From Cephalopachus bancanus (lineage: Eukaryota > Chordata > Mammalia > Primates > Tarsiidae): a stretch of 64,000 bases of DNA. This document shows positions 47,046 through 57,115 of the stretch, piece after piece (position 1 is the first letter of the stretch; each line of letters starts with the position of its first letter). The position numbers and the translations under genes were made by a program. The notes under the pieces are model-generated. The model was not told the DNA's origin. It saw nothing but the letters and a program-made list of their open reading frames with translations, and ran no database searches. The DNA is taken from NCBI GenBank assembly GCA_027257055.1, contig JAPVLO010000521.1, forward strand, positions 868,001-932,000, given 5' to 3'.

Positions 47046-47696
47046 GAGCACACTACATTGAGCAAGCTGCCTGCAGTAGGTATTTAACGATGGGGCAAAG
47101 ATTAGCCCAAGAGAACAGGGTGACAGAGACATATGACACCAGGGTCAACACAATATTTTTCTGTCAAATGCAAACTTACTCAGATTTCAAGAAGTCAGAT
47201 TGCTTTATTTTATTGGCTAGGTGAAGTAACACTTGGAGTAGGACTTGCACTCTGGATTTCACAGAGCACTAAGGGATAGAAAGTGCTAACTACAGTAGGT
47301 AATTACCTGTTACAGAACACGGTTAACGGTTATGTTCGGAAGATGTTAACAATCAGGCTTGGAAAAGATTGCCAGGGCTACGAAGGGATCCCTCCCGGCC
47401 ACGTGGCTGTGTTGAGGCAGGAGGAGCCTGCTCTTAATGCAAATGCTTGTTGTCATGGTGACAGGCTAGCACCCCCGTTCACCAGCATCACACAAAAGCC
47501 CCTTATTTGGGCACAATAAGCTTTTAGTTCAAGATAGGCTTTATAAGTAACCAAATATCCCACGGTAATAGCCCATATGATCTTATCTATCATATGCCCT
47601 GTGAGAACCTCAAGTTCCAAAAGTGATCCCGTCCTAGGAAAGGCGTGGAGTAGGATGGAAGAAACTGAGAAGCCCCTAAGAATCTTCACTCTCCCC

Positions 47697-47697
<1 letters not shown>
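47046..47697. other. Unique DNA with candidate regulatory motifs
   Basis: No repeat recognised. Contains the octamer and X-box-like pair listed separately. Confidence 0.4.
47437..47462 (+). promoter_or_regulatory. Octamer plus RFX X-box-like pair
   Basis: A perfect octamer ATGCAAAT (47437-47444) sits 4 bp before GTTGTCATGGTGAC (47449-47462), a near-palindromic X-box resembling the RFX site. Motif match only. Confidence 0.25.

Positions 47698-47749
<52 letters not shown>
47698..47749. repeat. (CA)n microsatellite
   Basis: About 26 uninterrupted units. Confidence 0.98.
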
Positions 47750-47751
<2 letters not shown>

Positions 47752-48612
47752 CCCAAGTATTCCATTTTCTGAAATTCCACAGCTCCTGCTTGAAGAATTG
47801 TCCTTCCCCTAAGACACATCATCTTTGGATTGTTTGCTTACTGCTTCTGTTTTGTTTAAAATAAAGGAGACAGCATTTTAAATACTTTGTGATGCCTTAG
47901 AGATAAATGCTCACTCTGGGTGAGTGGTGATTTATGGGGGCCAAGTTATAAAGAATAGGAATTTCATTTGTTTTATTGCCTGTTTACCTCCTGGGGGAAG
48001 AGGCAGCTGGTAAATCACTTTGGTGAGTTAGTAAATGGGGGGGGGCTTTGTTTGCTAAACTCGAGAAGAAATCACAGGATGGACAAGGACCAGAGGCAGC
48101 CTCCTTTGTACCCCCTTCTGAGCAGAATGCTTGCAGAGCATATCAGGAAGAGAGCTGTTCATTCTTTCTTTTAGAAATTCCAGGGTTTTTTTTTAAAGCC
48201 TTTCTCTATTGTTTAGTTCTTCTAATCTCTAAATACTCTCTTATGTCTAACCTAAATCTCGCCAGCTTTGCCATCTTAACCAGTTAATACTAGTCATGAT
48301 TATTTCTCTTCAGCTCTAGTAGTTTTGCCGGAATGCAAGCACAGACATTAGCACGTGTCTCAATCCAAGACCAGATTTCTGTGGGACTTCTGGTCAGTTT
48401 CTAAAGGAACCTTGGAGAATCTCTGCTTCACCCTCTATAAAATAGGAAGAACACCCCAAGCCCTCAAACAGTCTGTGGAGCAGACATGGACAGTTCTTTG
48501 CTCTTTTACTGGAAGCTCATCACGACTTGGTTTAATCATTTCCTGCTACCCTAGAGATTGGCACTCATGCAAGAGGACATCATCTCTACAGTGACTAAAT
48601 AAGTAAAGCTAG

Positions 48613-48616
<4 letters not shown>
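47750..48616. other. Unique DNA, nothing recognised
   Basis: Short frames only, with runs of G near 48039 and T near 48187. Confidence 0.4.

Positions 48617-48678
<62 letters not shown>
48617..48678. repeat. (GT)n at the tail of an antisense Alu
   Basis: 31 GT units occupy the place of the poly(T) of the adjoining antisense Alu. Confidence 0.97.
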
Positions 48679-48679
<1 letters not shown>

Positions 48680-48945
48680 AGGGTCTTACTCAGATGCCCA
48701 GGCTGGAGTGCAGTGTTACAATTACAGCTTACTGCAGCCTCTACCTCCTGGGCTCAGGTGATCCTCCCTCCTAAGCCTCCTGAATAGCTCAACGACTGTG
48801 CCTGGCTAATTTTGGGGGTAGAGATGAGGCCTCACTATGTTGCCTAAGCAACATCGAACTCCTGGGCTCAAGCAATCGTCTCGCCTGGCTTCCCAAAGTG
48901 CTGGGATTAGAGGTGTGAGCCACTGCACCCAGTTTGCATTATTTT
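48679..48945 (-). mobile_element. Alu, AluJ-like, antisense
   Basis: CAGGGTCTTACTCAGATGCC at the left and TGAGCCACTGCACCCAGTTT at the right. The tail is replaced by GT repeats. Confidence 0.92.
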
Positions 48946-49368
48946 TTCAGAACTGTTTTGCCCCAAAACATTTCATAAACGCCCAATGTCTCCCTGCCCA
49001 TGTTCTGTTTCTTTTCAAGTTAAAACCATAAGAAGCAATGTTGCTCAGGAGAAGGATCTAATTTCCTGCCTTGTATCTTTTGCAGGTCATCTCATAGATG
49101 GTGCGTGTGCACGCGCCCAAGAAAAATAGCCTAAATGGTTCATTTTCAAAGGATTGCTTAACAAAAGTTGCTTAATTCGCTTGCAGATAGGCAACCCCAG
49201 AAAGTATACTTTTCTGGAAAGTCCCTGAAAAACAAAACCCAGGAGCACCACCCTGACTTCTTAAAATGGTGGCTGGCCATCAGCCCTTTGTTCTTTCTAC
49301 TTCTTGGTTCTTCCCCCTCCTGAAGACATTTGGCGGGCCTTTTTCATGGGCTAGAAAAGAGGGAAGGG
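48946..49368. other. Unique DNA, nothing recognised
   Basis: No repeat or coding evidence. Confidence 0.4.
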
Positions 49369-49531
49369 CGCGGGTTCGAGACCAGCCTGGGCAACTTAGC
49401 GAGAGCTCATCTCTACAATAAATAAAAAATTAGCCAGGCGTGGTAGCACATGCCTAGGGTTACACTTACTTGGAAAGCTGAACTGGAAAAATCGCTGGAG
49501 CCCAGCAGGTCAATGCTGGGGTGGCCATGAG
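49369..49531 (+). mobile_element. Alu, lineage-specific family, both ends missing
   Basis: Starts inside the left arm at the B box (GCGCGGGTTCGAGACCAGCC) and stops inside the right arm after GGGTGGCC; no tail and no target-site duplication. Confidence 0.9.
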
Positions 49532-49533
49532 AG

Positions 49534-49591
49534 AAAAGAAGGAAGGGGATAAAGAATGGAAGAAAAGAAGGAAGGGGACAAAGAATGCCTT
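49534..49591. repeat. 29-bp tandem duplication
   Basis: AAAAGAAGGAAGGGGAYAAA units start at 49534 and 49563, at the junction between the broken Alu and the LTR. Confidence 0.93.
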
Positions 49592-49835
49592 ATAAGGGAA
49601 TAATAAAACTTAGGCAACATCAAGGAAGATTGTACTCAGCCAGTGAGGAAATGGGGGAGGGACTTGCACACCAGGGAACAGATTGCTTGTTGTAGCCTTT
49701 CTGTGCCTGCCTACCAGACACCTGATCTTGCAAAACCACCATTAAAGTCTCGCTTCTGCTGCACTCCACATCTCTGTGTCCGTCCTTTGGCTGTGGACGG
49801 GTGAGTTTGTTTCTCAGTGTTTAACAGGCCAACAT
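49590..49835 (+). mobile_element. Probable ERV-type LTR 3' part
   Basis: ATTAAA at 49741-49746, then TCGCTTCTGCTGCACTCC and a short U5 ending near TTTCTCAGTGTTTAACA. No viral genes adjoin. Confidence 0.55.
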
Positions 49836-49862
49836 AGTGCTTTAAATTTTTTTAATTAGCAG

Positions 49863-50152
49863 CCGGGCTCGGTGGCTCAGCCTGTAATCCCAGCACTTTG
49901 GGAGGCCAAGGAGAGTGGATTGCACGAGCCTGAGGGTTCAAGACCCACCCAGGCATCTTGTTGAGACATCATTTCTACAATAAATCAAAAATAAGCCGGG
50001 CGTGGTAGCGCACACCTGTAGTTCCAGCTACCTGGAAGGTTGAGACCAAAAAATGGCCTGAGCCCAGCAGGTGAGGCTACGGTGGCCAGGAGCGGCCATT
50101 GCACTCCAGTCTGGGTGACAGAGTGAGACTCCAACTCAAAAAAAAAAAAAAT
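49863..50152 (+). mobile_element. Alu, lineage-specific family
   Basis: Full-length sense copy, CTCGGTGGCTCAGCCTGTAA at the 5' end and ACTCCAACTC plus A-tail at the 3' end. Confidence 0.94.
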
Positions 50153-50430
50153 GTATTTGCCAACGTTTTGCGCATAGAGAATTTCAATTAAAAGTCTGAA
50201 AGCCAGGTTTTTTAAAAAATGAGACGTTCTAGCAGCAATTGCCTATATGACCACGAGTGAAAGTACATAATGGCTGTCCCCGGTCATAGGGCCTTTCCCT
50301 AGTCCTTACCAGTTCCTACAGCACTGCACTCTTCCAATTAACTCACATCACCTGCCCATCCTCTTTTTTTGCAAATATTACTTTACCCTAACTTGAGATA
50401 AGCCTTCATGCCCAGTTAAAAATCAACTTT
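50153..50430. other. Unique DNA, nothing recognised
   Basis: No repeat or coding evidence. Confidence 0.35.
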
Positions 50431-50431
50431 T

Positions 50432-50700
50432 CAGCTGAGCATGGTGGCTCACACCTGTAATCCCAGTTATTTGGGAGGCAGAGGCAGGAGGGTTGCTTGA
50501 GCCCAGGAGTTCAAGACCAGTCGGGGCAACATAGTGAGACCCCATCTCTACCAAAAACTTAAGCATCAACCAGGCATGGAGGAGTATGCATGCCGATAAC
50601 CCCAGTTACTCAGGAGGCCAAGGTGGGAGGATCACTTGAACCCAAAAGTTTGAGGCTACAGTGAGCGATGATTTAATCGCAGCCCCTGAATCTCACAGCT
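50432..50700 (+). mobile_element. Alu, AluJ-like, 3' truncated
   Basis: Left arm complete (GCTGAGCATGGTGGCTCACA), right arm decays after GAGGCTACAGTGAGCGATGA. Confidence 0.9.
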
Positions 50701-50774
50701 CAGAAATATATAATTATTCTAAAAGAGACGTGTCCAGTATTAGGGTTGTCCAATGATAGTTCTATTTTTAGTCT

Positions 50775-50975
50775 TTGAGAAATTTCCAGATATTGGGGAC
50801 TACAAAAGGAGGGAGGATGAGGGGGTGAAGTTGGAAAATTACTTATCGGGTATTACTGATAAGTGATGGGTAATTACTTTTCAGGTGAAGGGTGCACTGG
50901 AAACCCAGTCCTCACCGGTAAACAATATACCATGTAGCAAACATGCACATGTACCCCCTAAATCTGTCTTGGTTC
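50775..50975 (+). mobile_element. L1 3' UTR fragment
   Basis: GAAAATTACTTATCGGGTAT and GTAGCAAACATGCACATGTA, then CCCCCTAAATCTG, are L1 3' terminal blocks. Confidence 0.8.
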
Positions 50976-51139
50976 AAGAGACACGAAAGGGCTGGAAACA
51001 CCACTGGGGCTCTCTGGTGATGGGCCAGCGTACCTGGTGCCAGGAACCAGAATATACAAAATGTTATTTTCTGTGCATCCAGCAAGTATCCTGGGCCTTC
51101 ATTCTACCAGCTTCAGAGGAAAGTCAGTCATGTTTGCTT

Positions 51140-51215
51140 AATAGACGCAGTGAAAGACTGTCCTGGCACAATGCCCAACACCCAGTGAGCACTTGAGAAA
51201 TATTTATTGAATGAA
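51140..51215 (+). mobile_element. L2/MIR-type 3' end
   Basis: CTGTCCTGGCACAATGCCCA then AGAAATATTTATTGAATGAA. Confidence 0.6.
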
Positions 51216-51399
51216 TGAAAGAGACCTTAAGCTCAGCAATATATGTCTTGGCTGCAAGTGGGGAAAAGGGAAAAATCACATTTGTGAAGCCAGATTCCCT
51301 CCCTCCTCCTCATAACCCTCCCCCCCATACTCAAAAGAGCAGAAAGGAAAACAAAGACAAGGGTATCTTTAGAGGAGGAGGAAGAAACTCTCTCTGCTT
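51216..51399. other. Short unclassified stretch
   Basis: C-rich at 51298-51328. Nothing recognised. Confidence 0.35.
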
Positions 51400-51475
51400 T
51401 GTGGCTTGGGTCAAAGCATTTAAACTCTCTGGGCTGCAGCTGCTCCATGTGTAAAATGGAAAGCCTGGGCTCGGT
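51400..51475 (+). mobile_element. MIR fragment
   Basis: GGTCAAAGCATTTAAACTCT then CTCCATGTGTAAAATGGAAA follow MIR order. Confidence 0.6.
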
Positions 51476-52464
51476 GACCTCCAACACCCCCGAGACCCTG
51501 TGGCTCTGTGCTTCTCCAAGCCTTGTCCCTCACACCTAATTACAGGGTTAGCCTGGAAAGGGGCGCCCTGGTCCAGGCCTTTTATCAGGGTGGAAAAATG
51601 AGGAGGAGGAGCCATTGTCATTCAAATCGTGGTGCTGACCTTTCCCTCCCCTCCCCAGCCCCCACCCCCACAGCTTGGGTGAGGAACCCGGCGACTCACT
51701 CATTTTACAAACAGAACAGATCTTCGTCTCGGCTCCAGTGTTTAGGAGGGCTGGGAAGGGGTCGAAGAGAAGATTCTGGTTTTAATTTCTTATGCTCTCA
51801 ACAGCAGGAACACCACTCTCCAAGGGCAGTGGGAAAACGAGCAGCAAGTTAGCGCTCTGTGGAGTTCCCCATTGATCGCTAGCGGCTGGATGGGAGCAGC
51901 TGGTATTTGCGAGCCTGAGCAGCTTTCTAGGTGAGGGGCATGAAGAGGGATCCAGTCCAGAGAAGGCTTGCTCCTCTCCCTCCCTTCTCTGTCCTTCCGA
52001 TTGTGCAGACAGTGGGAAATGCGCTTCTGAAAACCCTAACAGGAAGAGGTGGAAAAGGGAGTTTTTAAGTAGAGAAAAAAGTGACTAATTTTATTTTGGT
52101 GAACACAAAACAGCTCTTTTCACGGCCAAGAACCGTGCTGAAAAGAGAGCAAGCAAATCAAAATCTGTACCAGGGATATGAAAAGATGGTCACATTCCTC
52201 AGTTAGTTTTAGGGACAATTTGTTGCAGGGCTTCTCAGAGCCCTTAATGTATGAATAGGCATTGTGACATTTGTCCTCTGGAGAGGTGCATTTTCAGAAG
52301 ATACTTTGGGAAACACTGGCTTAGGAGTATAGCTTCTGTTATCTTAAGGCAAGTCATGCAAATGAAAAAGAATTACCCTCCAGTTTCAGAAGACAAAACA
52401 AGATCAAGGCATGATTAAAAGTTCTTCCTTTGGGAAATGAAATCAGCCTACCAGAGGGCTGTCT
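51476..52464. other. Repeat-poor block, possible regulatory DNA
   Basis: Almost 1 kb without recognised repeats in a repeat-dense neighbourhood, GC-richer on the left, with a SOX-OCT-like motif. A 114-codon frame (51508-51852) has no domain. Confidence 0.35.
51613..51627 (+). promoter_or_regulatory. SOX-OCT composite-like motif
   Basis: CATTGTCATTCAAAT. The known composite has the SOX half CATTGT, one base, then octamer ATGCAAAT; here the spacing is kept and one octamer base differs. Motif match only. Confidence 0.25.
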
Positions 52465-53040
52465 GCACCCCAGTGTCCATTGTAGCATTATTCACAATAG
52501 TCAAGTTATGGAATCAACTTGAGTGTCCATCGATGGATGAATGGAATTTTAAAATGTGGCATACATGTGCAATGGAATACGACACAGCCTAAAAAACAAC
52601 AACAGCAACAAAAAAACCGGGGAATTCAGTCATTTGCGACAACAGGGATGAACATGGGAAAAATATGCTAAGTGAAGTAAGCCAGTCAGAGAGAGATAAA
52701 TGCTGCATTCACTTATATGTGGAATCTAAAAAAGTCAAAATCATAGAAACGGAGAGTAAAGTGGTGGTTCCCAGAGGCTGGGACCCGGAGTCGACACAGA
52801 AATAAAAGCTATTGGTCAACGAGTACAAAGTTCCAGCTGGACAGGGAGAATACGTTCTGGTGTTCTATTGCAAGGCAAGGGGACAACGACAGTCAATAAT
52901 CATGCACTGAATATTTCCAAATGGCTAAAATAGAGAATTGTAAATGTTCTCACCACAAAGGAAGGATAAGTTTTTGAAGTGATGGATTTGCTAATTACTC
53001 CGATTTTATCATTCCACAATATATACCTGTATGGAGGGCT
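52465..53040 (+). mobile_element. L1 3' end
   Basis: CATTGTAGCATTATTCACAA, GCAATGGAATACGACACAGC, CACTTATATGTGGAATCTAA and the 3' UTR text TGGTGGTTCCCAGAGGCTGG. Stops are present. Confidence 0.9.
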
Positions 53041-53248
53041 TTTTGCTCTCAAGAAGCATGACTTTCCCTGTGATTTACTTGATATGTTACAACAAATTTG
53101 TTTTTTCTGCTTATGTTACACAGAGTTGTATTATCTGAATTCAAGGAGTTGTCGAAATAGATTGCGAGTCTTGCACAATGGTGCCTAAACTTGGTCCCCT
53201 ATGGCGACCAACAATTTTAGAACTGGAATTTTATTCTTAGAAGTTTAG

Positions 53249-53541
53249 CCGGGCTTGGTGGCTCAGCCTGTAATCCCGCGCCTTTGGGAGGCTGAGGTGA
53301 GTGGATTGCCTGAGCCCGTGGGTTCAAGACCCGCCTGGGCAACTTGGCAAGACCTCATCTCTACAGTAAATTTAAAAAATGAGCCGGGCGTGGTAGCGCA
53401 CACCTGTAGTTCCAGCTACGTGGAAGGCTGAGGCGGAAGGATCGCCGGAGCCCAGCAGGTCGAGGCTGCGGTGGCCGGGAGCGGCCCACTGCACTCCAGT
53501 CTGGGTGACAGAGTGAGACTCCAACTCAAAAGAAAAAAAAA
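53249..53541 (+). mobile_element. Alu, lineage-specific family
   Basis: Full-length copy with a perfect 10-bp target-site duplication AGAAGTTTAG (53239-53248 and 53542-53551). Confidence 0.96.
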
Positions 53542-53555
53542 AGAAGTTTAGAGTA

Positions 53556-53852
53556 GCCGGGCTCAGTAGCTCAGCCTGTAATCCCAGCACTTTGGGAGAC
53601 CAAGGCGAGTGGATTACCTGAGCCCGCGGGTTCGAGACCAGCCTGGACAACTTAATGAGACCTCGTCTCTATAATAAATAAATAAATAAATAAAAGAGCC
53701 GGGCACAGAGGTGTGCACCTATAGTTCAGGTTACTTGGAAGACTAAGGTGGAAGGATCGCCGGAGCCCAGCAGGTTGATGCTGGGGTGGCGGTGAACGTG
53801 ACACTGCACTCCAGCCTGGGCAATGGAGTGCAACTCTAACTCAAAAAAAAAA
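53556..53852 (+). mobile_element. Alu, lineage-specific family, inserted beside the previous one
   Basis: Perfect 12-bp target-site duplication AAGTTTAGAGTA (53544-53555 and 53853-53864), overlapping the duplicated target of the upstream Alu. Confidence 0.96.
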
Positions 53853-53946
53853 AAGTTTAGAGTAGAAAAGGACATTTGAGGCCACCCAGAACAGTCCCTT
53901 TCTTCACAGTGAGAATATTGAACTCCAGCAAAGTTAAGGTATAACC

Positions 53947-54237
53947 GGCCGGGCTCGGTGGCTCAGCCTATAATCCCGCGCTTTGGGAGGCCGAGGTGAG
54001 TCGATTGCCTGAGCCCGCGGGTTCGAGACACGCCTGGGCAACTTGGCGAGACCTCATCTCTACAATAAATCAAAAATTAGCCGAGCATGGTGGCGCACGC
54101 CTGTAGTTGCGGCTACTTGGAAGGCTGAGGCGGAAGGATCGCTGGAGCACAGCAGGTCGAGGCTGCGGTGGCCCAGAGCGGCCACTGCAATACAGTCTTG
54201 GTGACGGAGTGAGACTACAACTCAAAAAAAAAAAAAA
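53947..54237 (+). mobile_element. Alu, lineage-specific family
   Basis: Full-length copy with a perfect 11-bp target-site duplication AAGGTATAACC (53936-53946 and 54238-54248). Confidence 0.96.
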
Positions 54238-54389
54238 AAGGTATAACCAAATGGTGGCTCAGCCTTAAAGTGTATTTTAAAGGTTTTCCTCTTTTTCTTG
54301 AAACATGTTTTCTTTCTGGAAATGTTTTAGAAACTTCTTTGCACCAGGCATGCGTATCTGACTGTATGTATGCTTAGAAATCCCAGGGG

Positions 54390-54720
54390 CTAATCTTAAA
54401 GCAGCCTGACTGTGGGACCCTCCCACTTGAGGGGAGTTCTAGATAGTTGATCCATAACCTGATTGCAGCTGAGATCACACCAACCAGACCTCCAGAAGGA
54501 CCACCACCCAAAATAAGCCATCAAGACACACCCTGTGTCACACCTGCATGTTTCCCCTTTTTAAACCCTTGCACTCAGCCTAGAAATCTAAAATGGTTTC
54601 TTTGCGACATGGCATGTCCCTACCTGCTGGTTTTTGGAATAAAGTCATTTTCCATTCACACATCTTGTCATGTTTATTTCAGTGGCCAAGTGACGCATGG
54701 CCAAGCCTGTGTCGGTTACA
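54390..54720 (+). mobile_element. Probable ERV-type LTR
   Basis: GGGACCCTCCCACTTGAGGG near the 5' side, a TTTTTAAACCC TATA-like stretch, AATAAA at 54638-54643, and an end near GTGTCGGTTACA. No internal viral sequence adjoins. Confidence 0.5.
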
Positions 54721-55058
54721 AAGAGACTGACTTAAGAGTTTAGGTAGAGGTAAGATTCTGGGTCATAATGGTTGACAGCTGGTACTTTAAAGACAGGTGT
54801 CTTGGTCTGAGGCCCTATTTGCTGCTTGTATGATTTGAGGAAAGTTATTGAATTCTCATCAATATAACACGGTCAGGGTCAAGTGAGATGATCTACACCA
54901 GACATGTCTAACCCACAGCTCGCAGGCCACATGCAGCCCAGGACAGCTAGTCATGCAGCCCCACCACAGCTTTCAATGTCATGTGTTTTTTAGCGTTTGT
55001 CTTCTTCGTGACCCCATGCATAGTTCTATTGCAGAAGTCCACAATCACACCTTATTCG

Positions 55059-55066
55059 TGACGTCA
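55059..55066. promoter_or_regulatory. Perfect palindromic CRE inside the hAT element
   Basis: TGACGTCA, the full cAMP-response element, in the sequence ATTCGTGACGTCACTTTC. Motif match only. Confidence 0.3.
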
Positions 55067-55285
55067 CTTTCTGGCAGCAAATAAATTTATGAGCTGCTAT
55101 TTTCAGTTAGAAAGCACCTGAAGAATAAAATTGGAACAAACATTTCTGACAAGCACCTTGAGAACTCACTAAGAATTGTGACCACTTCCATTAAACCAGT
55201 CACAGATAATTTTACAAAAACAAGGTCAAATTTCCCATTAATTTTATATTCTAATTTTTCTAAACTGTATAATAAAATATAAAAA

Positions 55286-55350
55286 ATAAAAGAAGTCTTA
55301 GTATATATAATATATATACATATATACACTAATTATATTATATAATTTAT
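55286..55350. repeat. AT-rich alternating tract
   Basis: (TA)n-like sequence in the middle of the hAT element, able to form a cruciform. Confidence 0.85.
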
Positions 55351-55478
55351 GTGTGACCCAAGACAATTTCTCTTTCCTTGATGCAGTCCAGGGAAGCCAA
55401 AAGTTTGACACTTCTGATCTACTTGAAGCATTTAGCACTATATTCATTAGGATGCTTTCAGCTTAAATAACAAAAGAC

Positions 55479-55767
55479 CAGCCAGCTCCGTGGCTCAGCC
55501 TGTAATCCCGTGCCTTTGGGAGGCTGAGGTGAGTGAATTGCCTGAGCCCGCGGGTTCGAGACCTGCCTGGGCAACTTGGTGAGACCTCATCTCTACAATA
55601 AATCAAAATGAGCCGGGCGTGTAGTGCACACCTGTAGTTCCAGCTACTTGGAAAGCTGAGGTGGAAGGATTGCCGGAGCCCAGCAGGTCAGGCTGTGGTG
55701 GCCGGGAGCGGCCACTGCCCTCCAGTCTGGATGACAGAGTGAGACTCCAACTCAAAAAAAAATAAAT
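55479..55767 (+). mobile_element. Alu, lineage-specific family
   Basis: Full-length copy with a perfect 14-bp target-site duplication AAATAACAAAAGAC (55465-55478 and 55768-55781). Confidence 0.97.
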
Positions 55768-56353
55768 AAATAACAAAAGACTCAGATAAAAGTATCATTA
55801 AAAAATATGTTTTTAACCTTTACAATGATAACTACAAAGCACTGCTCAAATAAATCAAAGATGACACAAACAAGTGGAAAAATAATCCATGCTCAAGGTT
55901 TGGAAGAATCAACATCGTTACATGTCCATCCTACCCAAGGCAATCTACGGATTTAACACAATACCCATCAAATTACCAGCAGCATTCGTCTCAGACCTGG
56001 AAATGAAAACATCGGAATTCATATGGAAACTTAAATGACCACAAATAGCCAGAACAATCCTAAGCAAAAAAAAAAAAAAAAAAACCCAAAAAAAACAAAG
56101 TGGGAGGCATCAGCTCCCAGACTTCAAACCTTTTTCATAAAGCTACAATAATCAAAACATCCTGGTATTGGCATAAGAACAGGCATATATACCAATGGAA
56201 CAGGATAGAGCTTCCAGAAGCAAAACCTCAATTTCTCAGCCAACTCACCTTCAACAAAGCCTCCACCATGGACCACTTGGGAGAGGAGAACCTATTCATT
56301 AAATGGTACTGGGAAAACTGGCTGACCACATGCAGAAGACTAAAACAATTCCT

Positions 56354-56491
56354 GTAATTCCGGCTACTCGGAAGGCTGAGGCAGAAGGATTGCCGGAGCC
56401 CAGCAGGTCGTGGCTGTGGTGGCCGGGAGCAGCCACTGCACTCCAGTCTGGGTGGCAGAGTGAGACTCCAACTCAAAAAAAAAAAACCAAA
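56354..56491 (+). mobile_element. 5'-truncated Alu (right arm only) in L1
   Basis: Starts at CTACTCGGAAGG within the right arm and has an A-tail. Perfect 12-bp target-site duplication AAAACAATTCCT (56342-56353 and 56492-56503), so the truncation occurred during insertion. Confidence 0.97.
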
Positions 56492-56811
56492 AAAACAATT
56501 CCTCTACCTATCCCCATACACAAAAATCAACTCTAAATAGATCAAAGATCTAAACGTAAAACCTCAAACTATAAGAATCTTAGAAAATGCTGGGGACACC
56601 CTTATGGAACTGACAAGCTTCTGCAAAGCCAAAGAAACCATCAAGAGAACAGGGAGGCAGCCCATGGACTGACTGGAAAAAAATATTTGCCAACTGTTTA
56701 TCTGACAAAGGCCAAACATCTAGTATAAAAAGGAACTCAGTGTGCCGAAAAGAAAAAAAAACTGCCCCATTACAAAGTGGGCAAAAGATATGAATAGACA
56801 CTTCTTGGTTT

Positions 56812-57098
56812 TTGTTTTTGAGTTGGAGTCTCACTCTGTTGCCCAGACTGGAGTGCAATGGCATGCTCCCGGTCATCGCAGCGTCAACCTGCTGGGCTCC
56901 GGCGATCCTTCCGCCTCAGCCTTCCAAGTAGCTGGAACTACAGGCACGCGCTACCACGCCCGGCTAATTTTTGATTTATTGTAGAGACGAGGTCTCACCA
57001 AGTTGCCCGGGTAGGTCTCGAACCCACGGGCTCAGGCAATCCACTTACCTCAGCCTCCCAAAGTGCTAGAATTACAGGCTGAGCCACCGTGCCCGGCC
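56812..57098 (-). mobile_element. Alu, lineage-specific family, in L1
   Basis: Antisense full-length copy; L1 resumes after 57115. Flanking AGACACTTCT and GGACACCTT preserve a degraded target-site duplication. Confidence 0.94.
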
Positions 57099-57115
57099 TT
57101 TTTTTTTTGAGTTGG
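57099..57115 (-). mobile_element. Tiny second Alu tail remnant
   Basis: TTTTTTTTTGAGTTGGA, the antisense tail plus first few bases of the same Alu family, directly after the full copy. Confidence 0.6.

Larger units (their letters stand above)
54899..55416 (+). mobile_element. hAT non-autonomous DNA transposon, 518 bp
   Basis: Terminal inverted repeats CAGACATGTC and GACACTTCTG (imperfect), internal ACCCACAGCTCGCAGGCCAC text typical of one hAT group, and flanking octamers ATCTACAC and ATCTACTT (6 of 8 match), as expected of the 8-bp hAT duplication. No transposase is encoded. Orientation is arbitrary. Confidence 0.8.
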
